Part shown: one piece after another, positions 30,695 through 44,639 of the stretch
How positions within the stretch are numbered: the first letter of the stretch is position 1
Layout of the letters: each line of letters begins with the position of its first letter
Assembly (NCBI GenBank): GCA_019096065.1
Contig: JAGUCH010000003.1
Coordinates: 10,292,001-10,356,000, forward strand
Source: Paracyclopina nana
Lineage: Eukaryota; Arthropoda; Copepoda; Cyclopoida; Cyclopettidae
Reading direction: 5' to 3'
DNA: 64,000 nucleotides
Notes under the pieces: generated by a model
What the model saw: only the letters and a program-made list of their open reading frames with translations
Told to the model about the DNA's origin: nothing
Database searches by the model: none
Position numbers and translations under genes: made by a program

Positions 30695-33600
30695 ATGGCT
30701 TCTTACAAGCCAACTTATCCAGGAATTCTCCCAGCTGAAGATTCGCAGATGCCAGAGCTGCTCAAAGTCAACCAGAATTTCACACTGCAAAAACGACCTC
30801 CACTGCAGTTGAAATATTTGCACAGTGATTTCAAGGCTTCTCCATTGGAAGGCCGAAAAAATGATGATGCGTTGACGCACAAATATTTTAATTACTGGAT
30901 GGAACAACAGCAACAGGTAAGCAAGCAAAAAAATGCAAATAATTTCCTTTTGCTGCCAGAGGAGGAGGTGACAATCATTTTAATGAGGCTTTTTTACTAC
31001 TGAGCACGCCAAGGTTGGAATAAAACCTCAAATTGCTTGCTATGCAGCAGCAGCCACTGGGTAGTTTTTAAAAGCAGCCTTGCGACCTATTATATGAAAT
31101 GTGCCTTGGGTGAAAAATTCATTTCGCAATATCCGACCGTGAGTGTGACCAAAAAAATAACTGCTCACGACACCTAATAACTTGTAGCACAATGATTGGA
31201 AGCAGCCATTACAAAAAAGGTGAAATCTCTCAATTTTGATATTAAAACCTTCGTAATGGAATATGGATGAAAAAAGTAGTAATAGCCACAACTATTATAG
31301 TATATATAAATGTAAGCAAAGTGTTTTCTGCTTGATTGATGCAATTGTTAGTCAAGAACACGATTTTCAAGCTCGATCGGGTTCAATTTTCAGACACTTG
31401 ACAATTTCGCAACATTTTTGCATTTGTTGCGTTTACCACTAATGCTGTAGAGACTGAGTCAATAAAAAGTGAACTTTGCTTAGTCGAAAACTTGAAATAC
31501 ACCGTGAATTGAGTACAGTTCACTTTTTTGCATCACACTCTAGTCTAAATATATGGTTCATGAAATGGTAGCAGTTTTCAGGGAAGTTGAAATTGGACCC
31601 AAAAGAAATCCTGTGTCCTTGAAAACTGTGCTCCAGTCACAAATTTCCCCCTGCTGCTGCTGCTGCCACACCATTTAAAAGGTGCACACTAGTAGTAGCA
31701 GGTATATTCACAATCATTACAGGAAATTATCAAGGGGAGACAATCTTGGGCAATAGGACTAATAATAGTAATCTTTATCAAAATCAGCCAGCAGCTGCGC
31801 GAAATTCAGCATGCATTTTTTCATTTCATGCCATACACCTTGATTATTCTTGCATGCTTTAAATTGACCTCGCGAAAATCAGAGAATTAAGCTGGTTCTC
31901 AGTTGCACTAAAAAGTAAGGTGAGTTAGCAATGGTCTACTTTCTTTGAGTCACCCTTTATTGCCCTAATGAGATAATTAGCCTGGCGTCAGTTCAATGAA
32001 TGCTTTAAAGAAAGTGCAAATTCATTGCGTGGACATTTCAGGCAAAAGAAAAACTGGACAGTAAAGCACATGATTTTTCAGGGTTTAACATCTTTGATGC
32101 TTTTATTTCTGCTTGACTGCTTTCATCACTTTTTCAATGCCATCATTGGAAAACATTGATACTTTTCTGCTTTAGCTAAATATTTAATTGCTCTTTTGAA
32201 ATCATTGCAAAATGACATCATTAGTAAAAAAAATCTAAATTATGATAGCTATGGACAGCAACGAATCAAGTTAGTTTAATTTTCAGGTTCTAATGGCAAA
32301 AAAGTGTTTTGTCTTGTTTTGATTGAATCTTCTAGCTCAAAGATTCATGGTCAAACTTGAAAACAAGATTTAGCATGGAAAAATAAAGGCAATAATTTAG
32401 CATGGCCAAAAATTTGGTTTTCACTTGGTCTGGATAAATGATCCAGAAGCCCTTGACTTGTCAATTGGGCAAGCACGAGCTCAATCCAAGATCAGGTCAA
32501 TAGAAGTTGAACTCTCAAGACAAAATTAATTGTGTGAGGTTTCCAAATAAAAAAACCCAGGAAGAAATGCAAGCTTTTAGAGCACTAGCTGACATCTTGT
32601 TAAAAGTACCATTTAGTAGCTAGTAAGACCAGATAAAAAAGCAGGTCTCTTTGGTTGATCTTTCATGTAATTGTGGACAGATTCAAAGTCAACCTGGAAT
32701 GTTTATCAGCTCTTCAGGTAGAGCCTGTTTAACTGCGACCTTACTCAAAGAAGTTGAGCGCCCCAATCTTGCTAGATTTGCACTGAGAGCTCAGGAAGAA
32801 TTGAAGTAGTTGGTGCTGAACCAATCGTGGAGCAAGTTCCACAAATTAAGTGACCATTTTTATTTATTAAGAGAAAATGGAAAGTGGAGTTGTGTGGGAA
32901 TAAGGTTATATTTCAGAATTTTCCCACCGCCATGGAAGCCAAAAGAAGCCCTGCTACCAGCCATGATGATGATGATGACCATCATCGTCATGGTGATATA
33001 AGGCAGAAAATTTCTGAATCGCAACTCAAAAGGCAACTTTGCCAGGATTTGGCCAACAATCCTATGCTAGCCACTGTTTTTAACCCACCTCCACACATGT
33101 TCAGTGACGAGAGTGAAAATGCCATCGTGTGGAATAATTTGGTGAGTGTCACCACCCATGAAAAATATCAGTAGACTGAATATGAAATGTTTTGAAACTA
33201 ATTTTGATTTTTTCCTAAATTAACTAGAGTGCCATTTAATTTGGGAATTTGAAAATGCTCGATTTTAAAAGCATACCTTCAAATTTGAAACATAACTCAT
33301 TTGCTTTATTGGCAATTTATATTTGTGTTGCTTAACAAATATGACAATAAGACGACTTTAGCGTTTCACAGTTATCACCCCTTATTTTGTAAGAAATCTC
33401 ACACAAATATTAATACAGCACAAGAATTATGGTGCTGTTAAAGCTGAGCACAACTTTTGTCAACTTTGCTTGACTTTTTACATCACTTGTGAACAAGCTG
33501 GAAAATCTATACGGTCTTTTATGCCCTACGGAAATGCCTAGATACCCAAAGATAGCATACAATGAATGCTTTTGAATGATGAAAGGGTCACGAAGGCTAG

Positions 33601-36600
33601 ATTAAGAAAACTTGTGATCCTTGAACTAACCATTTTTTCCATTTGGAAAATCCTATTCATGCATAGATCCCCATGCCTATCATGATCTTTTTTTAATTAG
33701 ATGCAAAGGAGCCAGCCAAATTTTTATAGGCTCATCGTGACTCAATTAAAAACCAAACTTGGCCAAAATATCTCGTCATAACACAGTGATTTTGAAGCCT
33801 TGGTTCTAAAGTATGTCCTAAGGCCGCTAATTTGATGAGCGATACCATGATGATCTTCCTTGCCAAGGTCGCAAATTTCACTCCGGTATTGACCAAAGTG
33901 AGTGGCAGGGCGTGTCCAAAGATTTGCCCAGCGTAATCAAGAGCTGGATCACAAATGCTGTGAAAAGCCTAGCAAAGTTGGCCAAAGTTGAGCACAGCTA
34001 AAACTGCATCATCAAAATTGTGATGAGACAAGATTTCTTAGAAATTGTTTTATATATACAGTATTTGTGTACGCTTCGAATTTCATTATTTCAATGAGCA
34101 TTAATAATCTTTTTTTGTAAACAGAATAAAGATGGCTAAATATAAATTGTCATTAGCATAATCAGAATAATGGTAAAGTTTAGCGCCATATTGATGAGCC
34201 AAATTAATGTCATTTGCTTCAAAGCAAAGATAAATTCTGATTTAATTTTAAGCATCATCACTTCACTAGACTGAAGACAAAAGTCTGCGATTTACAAATG
34301 ACTCACAGCTCGTACTTCACATTAATCAATAAGTTGAAAGGATGAGGCAATCAAAATACGTAGATGTAATACGTGATCTCATTTCAAAGCAATATTGGCT
34401 GCGTAGGAAAAAATCCACGGGAGACATTGAAGTATAACTAATCATGGGAAGAAAACATGTGGTGCAATTTTCTCCAGAAAAAAAGACAAATTAGCCACTG
34501 TGTTCAGACTTTCTGTAGCACTGTGCTGAACGAAAAAAATGGTTTTAAAATGGGAGATATAAAAAAATCAAAAAGATAAATCACCTTCCCGTTTGTAGTG
34601 CACTCAAGATAGGCACTTCTTCACATATTGATAAGAAATCATGCAAGTCTTGCACATTCACAAGATTGAATAAATATACACTATACTGCTAGCATCAATG
34701 CCTTAGAGATTTCACTTGAATCCCCTTGAATTGAGTGCATTTCAAGTCAATAGATCTTCATAAATAAGGAAGCTTCAGGAGAATCAGCCAAACTGGCAAA
34801 TTCACTTTTTTGGCTAGTTGGCCATGATTCAGTTTTATTGAGATACTAATCATCATCACAAAAATTATTTCAAACTAGGAAATGGCCATAAAACTGTTTT
34901 TCTCATCCGTAAAAAAACTTTTACGATCTAGCAAATGTGGCTGATTAAAGCAAGCTTTTTATACAGTGAAATCGGGGAAGGAAAAGGAAAATTAACAAAA
35001 TCTGTGTACCTCTTTTGAAGATTGTTAAAAGTAGACCTTTGAAAGCAAATATTGGCATACTTTCAGCTCAGTTGCTTTGTGTTTAAAGTTCAGCTCTAAA
35101 TCAGGGAATCACGTACTATGTCTATTGCAATTATTTGCTGTGTTCTCTATTGTTTCAGCAAGCAGGGCTTAGAATGCTGCAAAATGTGCAGTTAAAGATC
35201 ATGCTCAAGCTGCTTAAATTATAGAGTGATATAGGGATTCTTCCCTGCAATTAATCAAGAGTAAAAAAAGGTAGAAGCATTAAGTGGCACGAGCCATTTT
35301 CTACAAAGCTTTGCAGATGGCTGCAGCAATGATAATTACAAGGTGTTTTTTGGCTGAGTATGTACACAGTTTTTTGTTGTGTATTTACCTCCTAAAATAG
35401 TCAAATTAGTAATTCTGAAAAATATTCAATAAGTAGTAGAATTTTAAAAAAAAGTCGATAAAAGGGCTCTTACCTCATAAGGTAACCCTCAAATAACCTG
35501 ATACATGCCGAGCCACATGTGCAGTAAAACGACGTCCAGCTTTAGTAGCTCGCGCGCAAGCTTGGAAATCTTCATATGGAGCTAGTAGTGATTTAGACGT
35601 GATACGAGCAACAAGCTAAGTGATTCACATCATGACATACAGGGTGGGTTATTCACCCAATGATGAGCCCTATTTGCACTATGTGCACAGCCAGCCTCAA
35701 TCAGCCTCAGTGGCCAACATTCAGGCCTTGAATACTCTACAGAATCAATACTACAACGAGGACCAGGAATTGCATAGATACAACCAAAATGCAGATAGAT
35801 TCTCGACAGAGCCAGTAAGCAAATAAATATTCGTGATATTTACTTTTTTTTTTTTGATGAATTTATTTGGAGGTTGAGGAAGTTGAGTGTGATGAAGTTG
35901 CCATTTTCTCACATTCATATTTTTTTCTGATGCCACACAACAGCTGAAATATCTCACGTTGTTTTTGAATATGATTTTTCACACCCAGATGAGAAGCATA
36001 ACTGTGGTTTTGCATTCTGCTTCGTTCTTGGACAATTTTCAAGATTTTTTGCTTTTTTGAAGAGAGTGTGCCAAAATAATTGCAGCTTGACACGTGATGC
36101 GCAAGCAAAAAAGTGGACTATATTGTATTTCTAAATAGTTTGTCATTTGATAATCGTTCTTGAATACATGGGAATATTTCGGACATCAAATAGTTGATAT
36201 ATTTTTTGGCACCAATTCCTTGAATTGAAGCAACAGCAATTTTGAGGCAATCATTTTTTTTCTTTTGTTCACTCAAAAAAAGAGGAAACATTTAGCCCCA
36301 AATTGAGGTGTTGACTGTCAAAGCAGTTTGCTTTGTTTATTTGTTTACAGTCAATCACGCGCGCACCGGTCGCTTTACAGAGATGTAAACAATCAGCTGC
36401 ATAGAGTATTTTGATCTTTGTGATTCAGATGAATAATGGTCATAAAACTACAAAATCGCCTGGAAGTGCCAACATCCTGTGCAGCTACGCCTGGATTCAT
36501 TCAAAAATTATTAGGCTTCATCTCAGCAGCTGAAAACTGAGGTCTGAAAAATCACAACAAAAAGCTGTTGTTTGGTGGCTGTAATTACACAAGATTAAGG

Positions 36601-39600
36601 CCTACTGCTAAGCTATACTTAGCTGAGAAGCAACAACAACTGTTACAAAGTTTTGGACATAAAGCAGAAGTCACGTGAGCTGCTAATTTCCTTGTGATGA
36701 AGTCGCGTGTGAGAATGACTCAATTTTGCAAAAATCTGAATAATATCCCTGAGGCCACATACCACCATGACTATCATCATGAGCAAGGTTTTTCTTGAAG
36801 GAAAACCAGACACGCAAAAAATGAATGAGAATTGCCTGATTGCTGATGACAAAAAGTGGGAAAAATCTAAATATCTCACCTGCTTTGATAGCAATCACCC
36901 TTGAAACATGGAAATGAAACAGCAATATCAGTTTTTCTTTTCATGCTTTTTTCAAAGTTTTTTGGCAAGATCAGCTTGGTTAAGAGCAACTAGACAAGTT
37001 CAACACCTTGAATCCTTGGTGGTTTGCGAAAAATGCCCTTCAAGTGCCAAAAAATTCATCAAATTTTGCTGGCAAGGTTAAATGCTTAACATCTCAATTG
37101 CCTTTGAATTTTTGATATTTTTCCTTTTTTTACTTTCACTCACTTTGAGATCTTTGCAGAGATTTTCCATTCATGCTCCAAAGCTCAGCTGGAATTGTGA
37201 ACAAAGCCTTCCGAAAATTCAGAAAATACTAGGTGGCTTGGTTGGCTGAACAAAATTAGCAAGAGGTTTATTGCTAAATAGGAAATGACTCTCATTGAAA
37301 AGTGAACGAAAGAGTAGCACAATGGCTGGCAAAATGTAGACTTTCTCTCCAAAATGCTCCTCTTGCTTAACTCGTTTTGCAGCTAAGTAAGGCGGTTTAA
37401 AGGCGTGCCGCGCCAACTTCCAGCAGTTAGCTGGAACGTCAGCTGACAATTACGTAAACAAACAGGAAATGACAGCCACTCCTTATGTTTTTTTTTTCAG
37501 AGAAATGGCCACTGGAGCAACAATGCTCCCAATCCAGGTTTCCTTGTGAACGCTTCTTCCAACGGGATTTTGGCGACTGGCAATGATGTCAACGCCAATA
37601 ATTCAAACAATAGTGGATCAGGCAGCCAACGAGGATCACAATCAGCTCTGTTGTCTGTCAAAAAAGAGAGACACAAGTGGCCTAAAGGCAAAGACTTTTT
37701 GTTCTCCACTTGGGCCTTTGTTATTGGTAAGTGGGAAACATTCAATGTTCTTCTTGACCAGACACATGGTTTCTCAACAATGAACATAAACATGGAGGTG
37801 TGACAAATTCAGAAATTGCATTCCTCACACTTTTGGCCAAAGAAAGTGGCAATTTCAACGCCTCTCTTTTATGTATCAAGGTAACGCAGAATTCACCACA
37901 AAATAATAAAAAGCATTTAGTGGCCATTGTCAATGGAAAACCATTATTCAGTTTATGGCTTTTCTTTCAATTTTTGGCAGGGAAAAGACTCTTTTTATTG
38001 AGACTTTTGGTGAGAACACTTAAGTAAAACTTGCCAGAATTCTTCTGATGATTGCCATTGCAAAACATTTAGGGCTTGGATTTTACGATTGTTGTGGCAT
38101 GAGAGAAACCATGCAATTAGGCCACAAGTTTGTCATATCTTGAATAATTCCTGGATTTCTTTTCTCTTCTTCTTCAGGGGAAAAATAACTGTTTTCTTCT
38201 TTTCGGTCTTAATGTCTTTGCCATAATTAAGAGTGACCCCGATACATGAATTAAGAGTAATTAAGTAATAATTACATCACTCTGAAGGTCCTTTTGAGGT
38301 GTGCAAGGAACCGATTATTTCTCACAGCATCTTCCCGTTTTTAAGAAGTAGCAAATTTTAAACTTGGTGCTTTACTTTGCAGGAGCTCACACATTGTGGG
38401 AATTGCCCGTGTTGACAATCAAATTTGGCGGAGTTGTCTTCATCATCATCTACTTGGTCATGTTCCTCATCCTTGGAACTCCTTTGCTCTTGCTTGAAAT
38501 GACCCTTGGACAATACTCAGCCTTGGCACCCTCAAAACTCTACAGGAATCTTTGCCCAGTGAGTAGAAGTGCTCTTTAAAAATTTTATGGCCATCCTTAC
38601 TTACACTATAATTTTCACTCTCAGATGTTTACTGGCGTGGGATTTGCTATATGCGTTTCTTGCATATTTCAATGCATAGTAGACATGTCAGTGGTCACGT
38701 GGTCAGCTCAAGCCTTCTACCTCTTGTTCACTGGTCAAGTCTTCACTGAGAACTTTTTCTATGGCAGAGTTCTTGACACTGATGTGGACACTGGACTGGA
38801 AAACTTGGGCGTTTTACATGGACAATTGGCCCTTTGCCTGGGCATAGCTTGTGTTACCATCTTCATCTTGATTGCAGCTGGCACCAGATCAATTGGAAAG
38901 GTAAATATAGCAAACATCATCATATTTGAAATCTAATTAATTTTGTGGTTTACAGGTGTCCATGCTTCTTGTCCCAACTTGCTACTGCCTTCTTATGACC
39001 CTGACCATTAGGGGCTGCATGGGTGCAGGTGGACCTCAGGGTATTTTGACCCTCTTGGCCCCAGACTGGTCCCACATCACTAGGCCCTGGGTATGGATTG
39101 AGGCTGCCAAATTTGTGTTCATATCCTTGCAACTGGGCCTTGGTGTGGTGTCCACTTATGCCTCATTCAACAAGTTTCATCATAACATCATAAGGTAAAC
39201 AGATCCTCTACAATTGGCAGCTAAACAACTGAAATGAAAAATTCACAAACTAGGGATTGTGGAGTGATAGCAATTGGCCATTTCGTTTGGGCCATTCTGG
39301 GTGTGCTTTTGGTGTTTTCACTAATGGGTGTGGCCCATGAGAAGCAAAGTCTCAATTTGGAAAACATCAGGAACTCTGACATGGCTAGCAGCATCACAGG
39401 CAAAGGCTTTTGGCTTGTGGGAGTGACCTTGGCTGAGTCAGCCTTTGCTGGCATGGATTACAACTGGTTGTGGTCTGGCCTCTTGTTTTGCCTCATGGTC
39501 TTGACCACTTCTGCTACAATCATGGGCTGCATTGAAACCTTGAGTGCTTGTGCAGTAGATGAATGGATGTCCATGAAGGCCTACAAGCCAGCCATTGTGT

Positions 39601-41346
39601 TCACCTTTTTGGCCTTCATTTTCATGGTCAACCTTGTGATGGCCACTCAGGGAGGCATCTACATCTACTACCTCATCACCACCTATTACACTGCCTGGCC
39701 TTTGATCTTCTTTGGCCTCCTCACAGTTTTGGCAGCCTCTTTTTCCCATGGTGGCAAGTACTTGATGAAGGACTTGTCTGACATGTCCAAAATGCCCTTG
39801 ACTCACTACATAACCTCTCATTTGAGTGTGCTCTACACTTCAGTCATCCCCATTCTGCTCTCAGTAAGCTTGCAATAAGTGATTTCAAATTCAAATAATG
39901 ACTTCCCCACTAAGTTTTTCGACATGCTGTAATCGGCTGAGCAGTCCTAAATAATTTTTATTTTTAGTGGTTGAAAAAATTAATGGCAGTATTATTTCCA
40001 CATTATTTACTACATGTGTTGTGACATTGCAGTTTGTCAATAATTTGTTGTGCAGTTTTTTTTTCAGCGACTGAGCCATATTTTTAAAAGACTGATAAAC
40101 ATGTTTTTCAGTATTTTTTACTCATTTTTGACAGTATTTCTAAAAATGGTTAACGTAACATGCGCAGCAATTGGGCAGTATTGATTATTAAATAGTCATT
40201 TTCATTTGGGTGGCATTTTTGGCATCTTTTTATTAATCTTGTTAATTTCCCCTGCTAAGTGCTCATGATTCAGTAATTTTGAAACATTATGTGATTGATA
40301 TTTTAAGTATATCAACTGAGCCTGATTTTTGTAGGCTCACGTAGATATGAAAAAATAGAGTGGATCATATTGATTGTGGTGCATTGAATAAAATATTGAA
40401 ATATTCTAAAAATCTCAGTTTTTGTTTAAAAATAAGAAGCATGATACTTTCTAACTCAGTTTTCATGTTGTTCTTAGCAATATCTATTAATAATGATTTT
40501 GGAAATCTTAAAACCATTAAAAGTTATTGATAAGAACAATTTCACAAATTATTGAATTGCTAGCAGAGCCATCTCTGAACAGTTTACTAAGTTCAAGAAT
40601 TAATTAATTTGATGAGCAGCAATTCAGTTGCATACTGCTAAATGGATTTAATGAAATACTGAAAAACATGTGCAAAATTAGTTTTAGTGAGCAAAAAAAC
40701 TAATAATATATTAATTACTGATAAAGGGATTTATCAATCAGTTATTGCTCCATTTTTGAATTACTGTCAATAACGTGTTTGGCAGTATCGTACTTTTCAG
40801 AAAAATTTTATAATCGTCCCATGAATAAATAATGCAGTACTGCGCAACAACTGCTTAATCGGTTTTTGGACGTAATAGAAATAGCAGCGAAATTGCAGCA
40901 GATGCACTTAAGCCGGCAACACTTAGTGGGGTTATTGGATATTTTTAGTGCTCACTTGGATGGTGCCTTTATGAAATTGCTGGAGAGCATATTAGGCAGC
41001 CCTTGAAGAACTTCAAAATGACTCTGCCTAAAGAATGGGGCATGCCATTAGGCTGGTCCTTGACCTTCATCCCAATTTTGGTCATTGTTGGTGGCCTTCT
41101 GTTCCACCTCATCTGGAAGTCAAGAGGAATCCCCTTCAAAATGGTAAGCATCAAATTAGTCCACTTACCCTAATTGATTTCTCGATTGTGTTCCAGCATT
41201 TGAGGAGGAGCTTCAAGCCTACAGATGTCTGGTATGAAAATGAACATAGAGAATTGATTCTGTTGGAAACCTCATCAAAAGAATCGCCCATTTTGGCCTA
41301 CAAAAATGGACGAGCTTATGCTAACAGAAGCAGCACTGAAGTTTAA
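30695..41346 (+). CDS. SLC6-like membrane transporter with divergent ion-site residues and several possible first exons
   Basis: Common exons: 37501-37726, 38383-38558, 38625-38900, 38956-39194, 39254-39863, 40949-41143 and 41197-41346 (623 residues, phases agree). Three upstream coding exons each begin with Met and end in phase 0 at a donor: 30695-30916, 32932-33141 and 35632-35814. The second also has an acceptor at 32916, so it could be internal. About twelve hydrophobic segments match the neurotransmitter-symporter fold, with recognisable LLLLEMTLGQYS (helix 2) and YASFNKFHHNIIR (helix 6 region). Helix 1 reads AFVIGAHTLWELP where the family has G-x-AVGLGN-x-WRFP. The conserved Asn of sodium site 1, a glycine and the gate arginine are replaced by Thr, His and Glu. 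Sodium-coupled transport is therefore doubtful. The N-terminal tails are hydrophilic, and exon 1b is rich in Asp/His. Confidence 0.82.
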
Positions 41347-41732
41347 TGAAAAAGAAAAAGAAGAATACAAATTACCAATTTATTGTGTACATAACCGATG
41401 ATTTTACAACTTGCCACAATGAAATTCATTCTGTACAATTTAGTCATGCAGAGAATATATTTTTTCCTCTGAAAAAAAACTTAGTCATAAGAATTGCAAG
41501 CCTTTTCACTTTCAGAGCAGACATTTCACTCCAACCTGCATTCTACAAAATCAGCTTAATCTAATAAGGATTCGCATTCACATGGATGCCTATGGGAATT
41601 TTTACTGGTTTTCCAATAGAGCCCAAGGCTATTTCAAAAGGTACGAAACCTGGGAAAACTGAATTCAATTTACGCATAATTATGGTGGTGTCCAGCAAAG
41701 CAGAGATTGTTAGGAGCAGATTTTTCTGACAT

Positions 41733-43085
41733 TCAGTTCCGTTCTGCTGAAATAAACCTCTGTAAAGCCAACAGAGCCTGGTTAACTAGTTTGACAGCTG
41801 GTGCTCTCGTCTCGGAGCTTGACCAAAAAATGATGACTGGCGAGAAGATACCATTGATTGCAATCATTGAAAAATCAAGGATGAAAGACTTAAAAAAAAT
41901 GATGTAAAATAAGAGCTTAAAAAATGAGAAGTTATTCACCTCTACGCTTGATGTTACTTGAACTCCAAATAACTGAGCAGCCATCAAGGGAATGTTGAGA
42001 AGCATAAAGAAGAGGAAAATCAAAACAACTTGAGCTAGTCCTGTTCCAGCTGTGTACAAGTTTTTGTTGGGTCTCTGTAAATTAGAGGAAATTGGACGTG
42101 TTTTCACTCTGCCAATTAATCAAGTGCTCTCACTTTATGTTGCACAGTATGAGCATTGAGACTTTGATTTAGCCTTTTCTTCTCATATATCAAGTAGCGC
42201 AGGATGAGAGCACACACCAATGTCGAGGGAATGAAGTAAATCAAGAGAGCTTGGTAAAAGTACTTGGTAGGGGCTGTGATTTGTTTCACTTCACTGCTAG
42301 GCCTCAAACAACCTTAAAAAGACATGACCTTTTGTCAAATTGTACGTCAAAATGCTTTCAAAAGCTGATGCTGCTTGGATCTCATTCACTCATCCATGCA
42401 AGTATTTTTAAATGTACCTTGATCAAAAATAAACTGATCACCCTCAGCAAATTTGGTTGAAGCTGCATGGAGCCCAAGGAGCAATCCTCCAAACACGAGC
42501 ATTTTCCTGTGCAGCCTTGGAAAAGTACTGATCCTAATTGCCCGCTTGTTGTTAGCATTTCCTGCTCGGATGTACATATACCTACAAGTGATAACATAGC
42601 AATGCAATGGTCAAAAGATCTACTTTTACGTAAAAAGATGCTGTACCTAGAGGTGTTAGTTAACAAGTTGAAGATAACTTGAGCCACTGAAGTCAAGTAA
42701 GAAAGCGCAGAAGCTAAGAAGCATTGCTGTGGACTTGGAAGTGCAGACAGTCCAAGTAGGGGTGAAATGGAGAGGATCCAAGCTTTGTAGGGGAAAATGA
42801 GGCCACAAAAAACTAATCGAGCCAAGCATTCTGCACTGATGGAGGCATTTATGCAAGTCTGCAAATTAGCTTTGGTCCTCAAGATCCACAACTGCACCAA
42901 AAGATCAGCATTATATTTAATCCTTAATTCATGAATTTATTCTTTACCAAAAATCCATTGAGAGCAGCTCCAATGATTGCCAAAGGAAAAATCACCCATG
43001 TGCCATCTACGAAACGGAAAAGTAGCCAAACTTGAGGCACATGCTCAAATCGCAAAATCAAAGTTTGGTTGATCATGCTTTGCAT
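41733..43085 (-). CDS. Orphan rhodopsin-type (class A-like) seven-helix receptor
   Basis: Six exons (reading down): 43085-42948, 42891-42647, 42581-42418, 42312-42134, 42074-41940 and 41888-41733, phases agreeing, giving 338 residues. Helix 1 has the class A Asn (IIGAALNGFL). Helix 2 is near AECLARLVFCGLIF. Helix 3 starts at a cysteine (QQCFLASALSYLTSVAQVIFNLL) and ends SRY, equivalent to DRY. A cysteine near the second extracellular loop (GCLRPSS) precedes helix 5 (YFIPSTLVCALIL). Helix 6 is VVLIFLFFMLLNIPLMA, and helix 7 is MIAINGIFSPVIIFW in place of NPxxY. Ligand and coupling cannot be told. It is tail-to-tail with the SLC6-like gene. Confidence 0.78.
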
Positions 43086-43529
43086 TTATTAAAAAGCACA
43101 AGGTTCCTGCTAGACTTTCATTTGGCATATGATGAGCAGAGCTTTCATCATCAGAGGAGAGCCAACAACCAATCCATGCATGAAAAATACCTTAAAAAGA
43201 GAAAGATGTCTAAAATTAAGTACGAGCAAAAGCCTCGCGAGCAAAGCAAATTCGGCGATATTTTTAGCTGCAGTCGAATAATTGCAAATTGCCAATTGTA
43301 AGTGGAAATTCTTAATAGCATGAAGTCTGCTTCATTTGCTAATTAGGCATATAACTTCATAGGGGAAAAGCCATGACCAATGTAAAAACATGCTTTCTGG
43401 TCAATCAATCTGTAGTTATCTTATGCTCATGAAACCAAAAAGCTCATAAATAGCTTTTTTTTATTATTACAGATTACGATGTACGAGTGCAATGGACTTA
43501 TTTATGTGGTGTCACAAAGAAGTGTCCCA

Positions 43530-44140
43530 ATGGGCTCAATCATTTTGTCCGACACTATACGTCATGTTGTAAAATGTCCGACATATTTGGTATAGTTGTA
43601 AAATGACCGACACAATTCTAGCGACGGGTGCATTTTTTGCCCGACACATTTGGTATAGTTGCAAAATGACCGACACATGTTTGGCGACAGGAGCATTTTT
43701 TGATCGACATATTTGGTAAAGTTGCAAAATGACCGACACTTATTTCGTGATGTGTGCCTTTTCTTGACAGTCTAGAATGGCTTTAAAAATTCTTGAATTC
43801 TTAAAATTAAAGGAAAAAATGAAGCTATCGTTATTTTTATGGGGTGTTTTTTGTTAAAAAGACAAGAGTAACAATTTTTATCTATTTGCCATTGTTGATA
43901 GGATAAACTTTTTCCAAATTAAAAAAGCTTAAGATCAGTACAAAAGTCGGACATTTTACACCTGGGTCGTGTCGGACATTTTGCAACTTGACAAAACCTG
44001 TCGGACATTTAACATACTATTTGTCGGACATTCTACAACTATGACAAATCTGTCGGGCACAAAACGCAGTGGATGTCGGATATTTTATTACTAAGCGTGT
44101 CGGACATTTTACAACTTGATTTTCGGACAAAAAAAGTTCC
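43530..44140. repeat. Cluster of 19-base motifs in inverted halves
   Basis: The motif GTCGGACATTTTACAACTT and close variants occur about six times between 43945 and 44120. Its reverse complement (such as GTTGCAAAATGACCGACAC) occurs about four times between 43565 and 43740. A unique AT-rich centre separates the halves. In the left half the unit repeats at about 70 bases with a GCGACRGGWGCATTTTTT-like filler. This resembles the subterminal repeats of a non-autonomous DNA transposon. Confidence 0.75.
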
Positions 44141-44157
44141 CCCGTCCCAATTTATCA

Positions 44158-44639
44158 AAAAAAAATAACCTTTCCACAGTGGCTCAAAATGCCTTCTTGC
44201 CGCGCACGAGGAAAAAACTCGCGAAATCGCTCGAGTCGAGTCAATTTCCGTAAGCTATTGACATTCAGAGCTCCCAATTCCGGAAATTTTTGCAGCCAAT
44301 TTTGATAAATAATCAATAAATGGGGTCCGATTGACCTCTCAGTCATGAACGATCAGTTGAATTCGATTCCAATCAAAAGTTATTGATGCCCAAAAAATGG
44401 GCAAAAAGGGCTATTCTACCATTTTCCTTAAAGAACACTATTTTAAGCAAAGTTTGATTTTGAAGTCAAATTTGAATACTTATTAGTCAATTCATGCCAG
44501 TTTGGACTCTTTTCTTGACTAGAAGTCGATCAAATTAGAATTTGAAAATTGGTTGTGAAATGATAATTCGGGCGATTTGGCGGATTCTCTCATGCGCGTG
44601 AAAACGGCTTTTTGACCCAATGTGCTTTTGGTTATTTTA
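44158..44639. repeat. Second copy of the MITE-like inverted-repeat element
   Basis: Left end AAAATAACC...CCACAGTGGCTCAAAATGCC and right end ACGGCTTTTTGACCCAATGTG...GGTTATTTT are inverted relatives. Internal matches to the interrupted copy include ACTCGCGAAATC, CGTAAGCTA and AATCAAAAGTTAT. It directly follows the 19-base motif cluster. Confidence 0.6.

Noticed and set aside
36704..36793. A fourth alternative first exon of the SLC6-like gene starting at an ATG near 36699
   Set aside because: The His-rich peptide is similar in style, but the only donor (CAAG|gttttt) is weak and out of phase with 37501.
42382..42607. Alternative frame protein in the receptor gene
   Set aside because: It is the real exon 3 read with neighbouring intron sequence; the spliced model explains it.
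43530..44140. CRISPR-like array
   Set aside because: Motifs are in two orientations, imperfect and irregularly spaced, in an animal genome; fits a transposon end structure.
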